A stretch of DNA of 64,000 nt from JACCTU01 sp963700495 (GTDB lineage: Bacteria; Actinomycetota; Thermoleophilia; Gaiellales; Gaiellaceae): positions 124,001-188,000 of the forward strand of contig CAVOXT010000006.1 in the NCBI GenBank assembly GCA_963700495.1, in the 5' to 3' direction. Shown here one piece after another: positions 8,282-16,830 of this stretch. Made by a program: the position numbers and the translations under genes. Positions within the stretch are counted from its first letter, which is position 1. Each line of letters opens with the position of its first letter. The notes under the pieces were generated by a model, which was not told where the DNA came from, ran no database searches, and worked only from the letters and a program-made list of their open reading frames with translations.

Positions 8282-9295
8282 ATGCGTGTCTTGATCACAG
8301 GCTCGAGCGGGCAGATCGGTACGAACCTCGCGCTGCGCCTCATTCGCGAGGGCCACACCGTCTTCGGCGTCGACAAGCGCCAGAACACCTGGACGGACTC
8401 CTTCCCGACGCTCCTCCAGGATCTCGCCGGCCACTACCCGGCGTTCCATGGGGGGATTGGGGGAGTCGAGTACCCGGAGGTCGACGTCGTCGTCCACCTC
8501 GCTGCACACGCCAAGGTTCATCAGCTCGTCGCTCAGCCGCATCGGGCGCTCGAGAACGCCGTGATGACCTTCAACGTCCTCGAGTTCTGTCGCGGCCTCC
8601 GGCTTCCCATCGTCTTCTCGTCGACGCGAGAGGTCTACGGCGACGTCCACCGCTTCGAGGGCTACGGCGAGTCGACGGCGGACTTCGCCTTCACGGAGAG
8701 TCCCTACTCGGCGTCGAAGATCGCGGGCGAAGCGCTGATCTATGCGTATGCACGCTGCTACGACCTGCCGTACCTCGTGTTCCGCTTCTCCAACGTCTAC
8801 GGCCGTTACGACAACGACCTCCATCGGATGGTCAGGGTGCTCCCGCTCTTCACGCACCTCATGCTCCGCGGCGAGCGCGTCACGGTCTTCGGTCGCGACA
8901 AGGTGCTCGACTTCACGTACGTCGACGATTGCGTTGACGGGATCGCTCGCGGGGTCGAAGCTCTGGGTGAAGGTCAGCTGCGGAACGAAACGGTCAATCT
9001 CGCGTTCGGCGAGGGCAACACGCTCTTCCACGCCGCCGAGCTAATCGCAGATCAGCTCGACATCGAGCCGATGATCGACACGGCGCCCGCTCGCCTCGGC
9101 GAAGTGACGCACTACGTCGCGGACATTCGCAAGGCGCACGATCTCCTCGAGTGGCGGCCCAAGACGTCGCTGGACGAGGGAATTCCGAAGTCGGTCGCGT
9201 GGTTCCAAGAGCATCGAGCCGCGCATCCGGAGGAAGGCGACACGATTCCGGACGAAGGAGAGGGCGTCGGCTGGAAGGCCGCCTCTCCGGCCTGA
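8282..9295 (+). CDS. NAD(P)-dependent nucleotide-sugar epimerase/dehydratase (extended SDR)
   Basis: A 337-residue extended short-chain dehydrogenase. The Rossmann glycine motif is at the N-terminus (MRVLITGSSGQIGTNLALRL), followed by VHLAAHAKV, then the active-site region with SSTREVYGD and the YSASK catalytic Tyr-Lys pair at about residue 140. RFSNVYGRYDNDLHRMVRVLPLF and FGRDKVLDFTYVDDCVDGI are the family's substrate-side motifs. It probably makes an activated sugar for the repeat unit. UDP-glucose or UDP-glucuronate 4-epimerase-like activity is possible but not decidable here. It is the last gene of the plus-strand run from 3194; a convergent beta-helix gene ends three bases later. Confidence 0.85.
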   Translation: MRVLITGSSGQIGTNLALRLIREGHTVFGVDKRQNTWTDSFPTLLQDLAGHYPAFHGGIGGVEYPEVDVVVHLAAHAKVHQLVAQPHRALENAVMTFNVLEFCRGLRLPIVFSSTREVYGDVHRFEGYGESTADFAFTESPYSASKIAGEALIYAYARCYDLPYLVFRFSNVYGRYDNDLHRMVRVLPLFTHLMLRGERVTVFGRDKVLDFTYVDDCVDGIARGVEALGEGQLRNETVNLAFGEGNTLFHAAELIADQLDIEPMIDTAPARLGEVTHYVADIRKAHDLLEWRPKTSLDEGIPKSVAWFQEHRAAHPEEGDTIPDEGEGVGWKAASPA

Positions 9296-9298
9296 GCC

Positions 9299-10876
9299 TC
9301 AGCGCGGGATCTGCACCGCCCGCTGAACCACCTTCTGGTCTCTCGCGGCGTCCTCGAAGAGGATCCTGACGCGTGCGCGGCCGGGGCCGACGCCTTCGCC
9401 CAACGCCAGGGTCGTCGTGCGGGTCCCTTCCCTCAGCCTGGCGTACGAGCGCCGGGCGAGCTCTCGACTGCCCTGGACGAGACGAACCTCTGCGGCAACG
9501 GACTCGTCGAGACGGAGCGTCAGCACGAGGATCCGCGCGCCGGAGCGCGTACGGCTCCAGCCGGTTGCGCCGAGTGAGGCGCCGACCGGCCCTCTTCCGG
9601 GCGCGTCGTACTCGTCCGCGCCCGCGTCGCAGCGAGTGCCTCTCGGGCGTCCCTGCCCGCCGCGGTCTCGGGCGCGGAGCGTCGTGGTGCAGTAGCCGCT
9701 GCCTTCGGCCGCGTTGATCGCCGGCGAGCCGGCCTGGATCCGGAAGCCGTCGGCGCCGCCGAGCCCGAGCCTGTCGGTCTCCCCACGGGCGCCGGAGACC
9801 CACTTGTCGCTGCCGCAGTTGTCCCGCCTCGGGTCCTGCCAGACGTTGTTCGTGGAGGTTCCGAAACACGGGGAGGAGGGGCCGTTGGCGCCGAGGTTGC
9901 CGATCCACTTGACGTTGACCACGGAGGTGCACTGGAAGAGTCCCGGTGTCTTGAGGAACGTGTTGTAGGCAAACGTGAAGTTGACGCAGCGCGAGACGTT
10001 CGCGTGCACGTCGAAGGCGCCGACGGACTCGTTCGTGCCGAAGAAGTTGTTCTCGAACGTCAGGTCGTGCGGTTCGAAGTCGCCGCCGGGTTCGGTGATG
10101 AAGACCGAGGCGGTGCCCGAGTGGTCGCCGTTGTCGAAGGTCGAGTTGCGCAGGGTAAAGAAGCTCGTGCCGCCGTCGAGACGGATCATCTCCAGATGGA
10201 ATCCGTTCGCGCTGCAACTGCTCGGTGTCGGATCGACGTCTTGCGGGTGAAAGCTGATCCCTTCGAACGTGATGTGGTCGGCCTCGCCGATCTGGACCGG
10301 TAGCGCGTCCCGGCCGCAGATGCGACGGCCGCCGGTCTTGCCGGCGGTACCGAGCTCGCCGCCCAGCCAGCGGATGTTGCTGACCCTGAAGATGTCGACT
10401 CTGACGAAGGGGCCGTGCAGGCCGACGTTGCTGAGCGTGACGTTGCTCGCGCTGACCTTCCAGCCCGCGTGCTTGGCCTCGCCGACGTCGATCGTGACGT
10501 TGCCGAGGTTGAAGAACGCGCCGCCCGTGACCAGATCGCCGATGACGGTGCCGCGCTCTCCTCTGACCGTGCACCCGGGCGCAGCCTTGTCGCCGGTGAT
10601 CGTCTGCTCTCCGTAGACCCCTGCCTTGAGCACGATCCTGTCGCCGGGCCGGCATGCATCCCAGGCCGCGTCGATCGAGCCGCAGGCGGTGGCATCGCGG
10701 TAGCCGGCAGCCTTGCCCGAGCGGGCGCAGCCGCCGCCGTCCCGGTCGACCCAGAGATTCGCGGTGGGCGCCGGCGCGAGCTGCACGGCTTGGCCCGCCT
10801 GAGCGGCGCCGCCGATCGCGACGCCAGAGAGGACGAGCACCGTGAGGACGAGAGGCAGTGTGCGGCGGACGGTCAC
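9299..10876 (-). CDS. Secreted right-handed beta-helix protein
   Basis: About 525 residues from the GTG at 10874-10876, followed by RRTLPLVLTVLVLSGVAIGG and AQAG, a clear signal peptide; the longer upstream reading has no secretion-compatible start. The mature part begins NLWVDRDGGG, a motif shared by the three other beta-helix proteins at 11001, 15627 and 24167, and continues with beta-helix rungs such as SNVTLSNVGLHG and FTLRNSTFDNG. It ends near residue 440 in RCDAGADEY, the closing motif of choice-of-anchor-Q/parallel beta-helix proteins, followed by about 80 residues of beta-rich tail. Several conserved Cys pairs suggest disulfides outside the cell. Binding or modification of a polysaccharide is inferred from fold and from the adjacent glycan operon. 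Confidence 0.78.
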   Translation of the reverse strand: MTVRRTLPLVLTVLVLSGVAIGGAAQAGQAVQLAPAPTANLWVDRDGGGCARSGKAAGYRDATACGSIDAAWDACRPGDRIVLKAGVYGEQTITGDKAAPGCTVRGERGTVIGDLVTGGAFFNLGNVTIDVGEAKHAGWKVSASNVTLSNVGLHGPFVRVDIFRVSNIRWLGGELGTAGKTGGRRICGRDALPVQIGEADHITFEGISFHPQDVDPTPSSCSANGFHLEMIRLDGGTSFFTLRNSTFDNGDHSGTASVFITEPGGDFEPHDLTFENNFFGTNESVGAFDVHANVSRCVNFTFAYNTFLKTPGLFQCTSVVNVKWIGNLGANGPSSPCFGTSTNNVWQDPRRDNCGSDKWVSGARGETDRLGLGGADGFRIQAGSPAINAAEGSGYCTTTLRARDRGGQGRPRGTRCDAGADEYDAPGRGPVGASLGATGWSRTRSGARILVLTLRLDESVAAEVRLVQGSRELARRSYARLREGTRTTTLALGEGVGPGRARVRILFEDAARDQKVVQRAVQIPR

Positions 10877-10945
10877 TCTTCCGACGCTAGCAAGGGATCG
10901 GCGGAGAGCAACCCCACGTCCGACCAGGGGCTGTCGATGAGCCGG

Positions 10946-10982
10946 GTGTGGCGGAGGAGAGTTGTTCGGCCCTCCGCCACAC
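10946..10982 (-). terminator. Hairpin downstream of the 11001-15275 gene
   Basis: GTGTGGCGGAGG (10946-10957) pairs perfectly with CCTCCGCCACAC (10971-10982) around a 13-nt loop, 18 nt beyond the stop of the giant gene. There is no strong T tract, as is common in high-GC bacteria. Confidence 0.6.
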
Positions 10983-11000
10983 ACGATCTCGTCTGCCTGA

Positions 11001-14000
11001 TTACTGACCTTCGTTGCCGCCGGCGTCAGGGCCGCTGCCGGTGTAACGGCTGTTGCCGTCCCGGTCGACCGCCGGGTAGGCGGCCATGTTGCCGACGTCC
11101 CTGAGCGGGCTGCTGCTCAGGAGGTGGTAGTCGCCGGCAGGCTCCGCCGTCGGGCCACCGTTGCCGTCGTACGGGTGGTAGTTCACGAACCCGGCGTTGA
11201 TGGCCGACGCGGCGAAGCTCCGTGCGCCCGTGCCACCACAGTTGCTCGACCCGGTCGGACTGACGTTGTAGCTGTAGGTCGAGTTCGAGAGCCCGCAGGG
11301 CGGGTTGGTCTCGAAGTAGTTGCCGTAGACCGTGAAGCCGTTGCCGGTCACCGGGTTGTCGCTGCTGTTGATCTGAACACCGGTGTCGGCGAACGTGTTG
11401 TAGCGCAAGATGAAGCCGTCCGGGTTGGGCGACGGCTCGCCGCCACCTCGGAACGCAAACCCGTTCTCGGCGTTCCCTGCCGAGCCGGTCGGCGCTTCGA
11501 AGATGTTGTTCTCGACCAGCCAGTTCGTCGCCGTTCCACTACCGGTGATGAACACATCCATGACGTTGCACGACCAGAAGTGGTTCCGGGTCATGGTCAT
11601 GTTGTTCACCGGCTGAGCGCGCAGGCATTCGTCGTGGATGGCACCGCCGGTGTCATTGATGAGGTCGTAGATGTCGTTGTTTTCGATCGTGAAGTTCGAG
11701 CCCTCGAGAACCATCATCGCGCTCGCGTTCTTGGCGTTGTGGATCTTGGAGTTGCGGAGGGTGAAGTTCGTCGCGCCGGACTGGGCGTTGAACGGCTGGG
11801 TGACCGCCGCCCCGCCGCCGTTCATGTCCAACCCGTCGATGACGACCTGGTTGCTGCAGTCGGCGTGGAACTGACTCGACCTGATCGGCCCGACCAGCGT
11901 GAACCAGTTTGTCGTGGTCGTGCTGGCCGCCCCGTAACCACAGGACTGCCAGATGCCGAGATCGAGGTCTCCGGCCGTGACCGTCTCCCCCGGCACGGTC
12001 CGGAACGTCACAGCACTGGAACGACCGTTCGAACCGCGGAGCGTGATGTTGCCGTAGCTGCCACCCTTGACCATCACGGTGTCGCCACCTTCACTGGTGC
12101 TGTTCGCCTGCGCCCACGTGCACGCGGCTGCGTCGTTGTAGGCGACCGGGCTGGCGTTGTCGGCGCACGTGCCGCCGTTCACGTCGACCCAGATGTTCGC
12201 CGAGCCCACGGGCGGCGGCGAACAGGCACTCGTGGTGCCGTTGGCCGTCCCGCGTGCCGAGCGGTTGCCCGCAGCGTCGACCGCGTCGACGCCGAGCACG
12301 TAGACCGTTCCGCAGCTGAGGCCGCTGAACGTGTACGTGCGGGTCGCCGGGACGGTCGTCCCGACGCTGCTCCCGTCGCGGTACGTGGCGTAGCCGGTCA
12401 CGCCGACGTTGTCGGTCGACGCGTTCCAGGCCAGCACGAGCCCGGTCTGTGTCTGTCCGCTCACGACCAGCCCAGCCGGCACCGTAGGCGCCTGCGTGTC
12501 AGGGCACGGGCTCGTCGAGGTCGTGATCTGCGCCTTCGCGGGCCGGTTGCCGGCCGCGTCAAAGGCATCGACTGCGAGGACGTAGGAGGTGCCGCAGACG
12601 AGACCTGAGACGGTGTACGAGGTCAGGGTCGTGGTGCCAACTTCCACCCCGTTCCTGTAGACCGAGTAGCCGGTCACGCCGACGTTGTCGAGCGACGCGT
12701 TCCACGACAGCGCGATCGAGCTCTGCGTCGCGCTGGTGGCGACCAGGTTGCCCGGCGTCGTGGGAGGAGTCGTGTCGGTGCACGCGCTGGTCGTAGCGAC
12801 GACCGAGGCCTTCGCCGAGCGGTTGCCCGACGCGTCGAACGCGTCCACGGCGAGCGTGTAGCTCGTCCCGCAAGCCAGACCGGTGAAGCTGAAGCTCGTC
12901 CCGGTCCCGTTACTGACCAGCACACCGTTGCTGTAACGGCCATACCCGGTCACACCAACGTTGTCCGTCGACGCGACCCAGGAAGCACTCAGCGACGTCT
13001 GAGTCGGCGCCGAAGCCGACAGCCCCGACGGCACCGAAGGCGCCGCCGTATCGGAGCATGCACTGGTCGTTGCGACGACCGAGGCCTTCGCCGAGCGGTT
13101 GCCCGACGCGTCGAACGCGTCCACGGCAAGCGTGTAGCTCGTCCCGCAAGCCAGACCGGTGAAGCTGAAGCTCGTCCCGGTCCCGTTGCTGACCAGCACA
13201 CCGTTGCTGTAACGGCCATACCCGGTCACACCGACGTTGTCCGTCGACGCAACCCAGGAAGCACTCACCGACGTCTGCGTCGGCGCCGAAGCCGCCAACC
13301 CCGACGGCACCGAAGGCGCCGCCGTATCAGCACACGCACTCGTCGCAGCCGTGATCGAGGCCTGCGCCGAGCGCGCGCCGAGGACGTCGACCGCGTCGAC
13401 GCCGAGGGCATACGAGGTGCCGCACGCGAGCCCGGTGAAGTTGTAGGTCGTGCCGGAGGTCGTCGCGACAGCTGCTGCGTTGCGGTACACGCCGTAGCTG
13501 GTGACGGCCACGCTGGAACTCGGGTTCCAGGACACGGAGATCGACGAGGCCGTCGCTCCGGTCGCCGAAAGTCCCGTCGGCACAGGCACGGGCACCGGCG
13601 GAGGTGTGCTCGAGCCGACCGGCGTGTTCATGTCGGTAGCGAGTTCACTCGCGCTGAGCGCGCGGTTGTAGACCCGGAGGTCGTCGATCTGACCCTGGAA
13701 CCACTCCGCCCAGACGTTGTTGCCGCCGATCCGGAGCGGCTGTGCCGAGTTCACGATGCTTCCCGCTGCAGCCTGAGTCGTCGCGAGTACGCCGTTGACG
13801 TACAGGCGTACCGACGAGCCGTCGAACGTGGCGGCGACATGCGTCCAGCTGCCGGCCGCAAGTGCGCTCGGCCTGGCGGCCTGCTGGTCGCTGCCGGCGA
13901 CATAGACATGGCCACTCGGTCCGGGGTTTCCGGCGTGAGCGTAGAGCGCGTAGGCAAGATGCCCCGGCTGCTCCTTGAGCATGACCGTTCGCCAGATCGA

Positions 14001-15275
14001 GCCGAGAGCACTGGGCTTCACCCAGGCCTCGAGCGTCATCCCCGACGTCAGGTCGAGCGAAGCCGAGTCGTTGACCGTGACCCAGTCGTTCACACCGTCA
14101 AACGACAGTGCGCCACCGTTCTTGCCTGCGCTCGCCCAGGTCGCGCCTGAGATTGCGCCCGTGTTGCCGTTCCCCGACACGTCGGCCAGCGACGTGCCGC
14201 TCTGTGCGTCGAACGAATACGAAGCGCGCAACCCGGCGGCCGGAGGCGGCGGAGGAGGCGGAGGACAGGCGCTCGTCGTGCCGTTGACCGTCCCACGCGC
14301 GGACCGGTTGCCTGCGGCGTCGACAGCGTCGACACCGAGGACGTACGTGGCCCCGCAGGACAAGCCGCTGAACGAGAACGTGCGGGTCGCGGCGACGGTC
14401 GTGCCGGCGCTCGCCCCGTCGCGGTAGACGCTGTAACCGGTCACGGCGACGTTGTCCGTCGACGCATTCCAGCCGAGCGTCAAGCCCGTCTGCGACTGCC
14501 CACTGACGGCCAGGCCGCCCGGAACCGAAGGAGCCTGCGTATCGGCCAACGGAGCACCGACCGGCGTGTTCATGTCGCTCACGAGCTCGGCCGCGCTCAA
14601 AGCACGGTTATAGATCCGAAGATCGTCCAACTGACCCTGGAACCACTCCGCCCAAACGTTGTTCCCACCAATCTGCAACGGCTGCGACGAATTCGGCATC
14701 GCCCCAGACACGTTCCTGGTCGCGACCTGCGCCCCGTTCACAAACAAGCGCAACACCGAACCGTCATACGTCGTCGCCAAATGCGACCAACCCGAAAGAA
14801 CCAACCCACTCGGCCCCCGCGCGATGTCCTGCACCGGACCAACCGAGACAATCCCACTCGGCTGCACAGCGTCCGAATTCGAGAACAACCCATACACGAT
14901 GTTCCCGACCTGCTCCTTCGTCACAACCGTCCGCCACGAACCAGCAGCAGTCGGACGCACCCAAGCCTCGAGCGTCATCCCCGACGACAAGTCCAACCCA
15001 GCCGCATCAGCAACCGTGACCAGATCATTCACACCGTCGAACGAGAGCGCACCACCAGTGTGACCAGCCGCCGACCAAACCGCGCCCGAGATCGCACCCT
15101 GCCGACCATTGCCGGACACATCAGCCAACGTCGTCCCACTAGTCGCATCGAACGAGTACTCGGCTACGAGTCCCGCCGGTGCACCTGACGCATTGCTACC
15201 AAGCCCCAGGAGCAGGGCGAGGCAGGCAATGGTTGTCAGGGCAAAGCTACGCCCTCGGGCGGCTAGAACACCCAT
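11001..15275 (-). CDS. Giant secreted mosaic protein: LamG-FN3-LamG-FN3(x5)-beta-helix
   Basis: A 1424-residue protein. Residues 1-31 are a signal peptide (TTIACLALLLGLGSNASG). Two LamG/concanavalin-like jellyroll domains (about 36-240 and 350-558) each contain LSFDGVNDLVTV-type and TLEAWV motifs and end DMNTPVG. One FN3 domain lies between them (about 250-336) and five more follow to about 1017, each with S-T-D-N-V-x-V-T-G-Y and CGTSY blocks. The C-terminal 400 residues are a right-handed beta-helix opening NIWVDVNGGTC and ending SGPDAGGNE. Two FN3 copies are almost identical at DNA level (276-bp unit). An AGGAGG ribosome site precedes the ATG. The architecture resembles secreted carbohydrate-binding or cell-surface proteins; no catalytic residues can be assigned. 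The neighbour at 15627 is a paralogue. Confidence 0.85.
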   Translation of the reverse strand: MGVLAARGRSFALTTIACLALLLGLGSNASGAPAGLVAEYSFDATSGTTLADVSGNGRQGAISGAVWSAAGHTGGALSFDGVNDLVTVADAAGLDLSSGMTLEAWVRPTAAGSWRTVVTKEQVGNIVYGLFSNSDAVQPSGIVSVGPVQDIARGPSGLVLSGWSHLATTYDGSVLRLFVNGAQVATRNVSGAMPNSSQPLQIGGNNVWAEWFQGQLDDLRIYNRALSAAELVSDMNTPVGAPLADTQAPSVPGGLAVSGQSQTGLTLGWNASTDNVAVTGYSVYRDGASAGTTVAATRTFSFSGLSCGATYVLGVDAVDAAGNRSARGTVNGTTSACPPPPPPPPAAGLRASYSFDAQSGTSLADVSGNGNTGAISGATWASAGKNGGALSFDGVNDWVTVNDSASLDLTSGMTLEAWVKPSALGSIWRTVMLKEQPGHLAYALYAHAGNPGPSGHVYVAGSDQQAARPSALAAGSWTHVAATFDGSSVRLYVNGVLATTQAAAGSIVNSAQPLRIGGNNVWAEWFQGQIDDLRVYNRALSASELATDMNTPVGSSTPPPVPVPVPTGLSATGATASSISVSWNPSSSVAVTSYGVYRNAAAVATTSGTTYNFTGLACGTSYALGVDAVDVLGARSAQASITAATSACADTAAPSVPSGLAASAPTQTSVSASWVASTDNVGVTGYGRYSNGVLVSNGTGTSFSFTGLACGTSYTLAVDAFDASGNRSAKASVVATTSACSDTAAPSVPSGLSASAPTQTSLSASWVASTDNVGVTGYGRYSNGVLVSNGTGTSFSFTGLACGTSYTLAVDAFDASGNRSAKASVVATTSACTDTTPPTTPGNLVATSATQSSIALSWNASLDNVGVTGYSVYRNGVEVGTTTLTSYTVSGLVCGTSYVLAVDAFDAAGNRPAKAQITTSTSPCPDTQAPTVPAGLVVSGQTQTGLVLAWNASTDNVGVTGYATYRDGSSVGTTVPATRTYTFSGLSCGTVYVLGVDAVDAAGNRSARGTANGTTSACSPPPVGSANIWVDVNGGTCADNASPVAYNDAAACTWAQANSTSEGGDTVMVKGGSYGNITLRGSNGRSSAVTFRTVPGETVTAGDLDLGIWQSCGYGAASTTTTNWFTLVGPIRSSQFHADCSNQVVIDGLDMNGGGAAVTQPFNAQSGATNFTLRNSKIHNAKNASAMMVLEGSNFTIENNDIYDLINDTGGAIHDECLRAQPVNNMTMTRNHFWSCNVMDVFITGSGTATNWLVENNIFEAPTGSAGNAENGFAFRGGGEPSPNPDGFILRYNTFADTGVQINSSDNPVTGNGFTVYGNYFETNPPCGLSNSTYSYNVSPTGSSNCGGTGARSFAASAINAGFVNYHPYDGNGGPTAEPAGDYHLLSSSPLRDVGNMAAYPAVDRDGNSRYTGSGPDAGGNEGQ
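12775..13326 (-). repeat. Tandem 276-bp repeat encoding two near-identical FN3 domains
   Basis: Two adjacent units (12775-13050 and 13051-13326) differ at only a few bases over most of their length; for example GACCGAGGCC recurs exactly 276 bp apart at 12801 and 13077. The neighbouring FN3 domains are clearly more diverged, so this pair is a recent duplication or conversion. Confidence 0.8.
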
Positions 15276-15626
15276 CTGGTCCTCCTAAAACATCGTGTGG
15301 TGCCCCCTGCCGCCCGGGCCTCGCTGTTGCGAGGAAAGGCTGGGTCGTGCGGTAGAGAGCTCTGGCCTTGGTGGTGCGTGTTCGACCGGTGGTGCTAGGC
15401 GGTCCTCACGATCAGCGGCTCCTCAATCCCATGGCGCCGCAAGTACCACTGGGGTCCTTATTTCGAGCGACCGGGAGACTGGGCGACCGGCCACTCTTGA
15501 CGCAACGATTGTCCGTTGTCTGAAAAGCACAACTCCCGAACCGCTCCATCGGTTACGGGCAGCCGGCGTGCCCGGAGCCCCCTCCCCGGGCACGCCACGC
15601 TGTCTGTCAGCTCTCCACAGCCCGTC
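15276..15626. other. 351-bp intergenic region between two giant genes
   Basis: It holds the leader of the 11001-15275 gene, with its ribosome site just right of 15275, and on the other side the terminator-like hairpin of the 15627 gene at 15565-15596. Base composition is mixed, with a T/A-richer patch at 15455-15545. I see no open reading frame with support, no riboswitch consensus and no copy of the CTAGCCG palindrome. Confidence 0.5.
15565..15596 (-). terminator. GC-rich hairpin downstream of the 15627-18809 gene
   Basis: GGCGTGCCCGG (15565-15575) pairs with CCGGGCACGCC (15586-15596) around a 10-nt loop, about 30 nt past the stop of the minus-strand beta-helix gene. Confidence 0.6.
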
Positions 15627-16830
15627 TCATCGGCTTTCGTAGGCGCCGGCGTCGGGGGCGCTGCCGGTGTAGCGGGTGGTGCCGGCTTTGTCGAGGGTGG
15701 GGTAGTTTGCGGGGTTGCCTTTGTTGATCAGGGGGCTGCTGCTGGTCAGGCGGTAGTCGCCGGCGGGTTGTGCTGTGCCGCCCTGGTTGCCGTTGTAGGG
15801 GCGGTAGCTGAGGAAGCCGGCCGTGATCGAGCTCATCGAGAAGGACTGCGCGCCCGTGCCGCCGCAGTTCGAGACCCCAGTCGGGCTGATGTTGTAGGCA
15901 TAGACCGCGCCGGTCTGGCCGCAGGGCGGATTGGTCGCGAAGTAGTTCCCGACCACCGTGAACCCCCTCGAGGTGACCGGGTTATCCGTGGTGTTGATCT
16001 GCACCCCGGTCGAGCCGAAGGTGTTGTAGCGCAGCACGAACCCATCCGGAGAGGGCGAAGGACTGCCCCCGGAGCGGAACGCGAACGCGTTCGCCGCGTT
16101 CCCACCCGAGCCCAAGGGGGCCTCGAAGATGTTGTTCTCGACCAGCCAGTTGGTCGCCAACTCCGTCCCCGTGATGAACACATCCATCACCGCGCAGGAC
16201 CAGAAATGGTTCCGGGTCATCGTCATGTTGTCGACCGGCTGAGCCCGCAAACACTCATCGTGGATCGCGCCGTTGGTGTTGTTCAACCCGTCATAGATGT
16301 CGTTGTTGTCCAAGACGAAGTTCGAGCCCTCCAAGACCATCATCGCGTTCGAGTTCAAACTGTTGTGCACCTTCGAGTTCCGCATCGTGAAGTTCGTCGC
16401 CCCAGCCTGAACCTGGAACGGCTGCGTCCGCTGCACCCCACCAGCATCCATGTCCAACCCATCAACACTCACCTGGTTCGAGCAATCCGCATGAAACTCC
16501 GTCGTCTTGATCGGACCAAACAACGAGAACCAATTCGTCGTACTCGAACTCGACGCCCCCCGCGAACACGACTGCCACTCACCCAAATTCAAGCTTCCAG
16601 CCGTGACCGACTCCCCCGCCACCGTCCGGAACGTGCACGCACTCGAACGACCATTCGAACCCCGCACAGTGACATTCCCATAACTCCCACCCTTCACCAA
16701 CACCACATCCCCACCCTCACACGCCGCATTCGCCTGCGCCCACGAACACGCAACCGAATCGCTATACCCAACCGGGCTCCCACTATCCAGACAACTCCCA
16801 CCACTCACATCCACCCACAAATTCGCCGCG
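15627..16830 (-). repeat. Inverted near-identical beta-helix module, left copy
   Basis: This segment, read on the minus strand, matches 27340-28540 on the plus strand over about 1.2 kb. Protein identity by eye is above 90 percent, and exact DNA runs exceed 50 bp, for instance around the NMTMTRNHFWS block at about 16200. The copies face outward, with about 10.5 kb between them. Confidence 0.8.
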
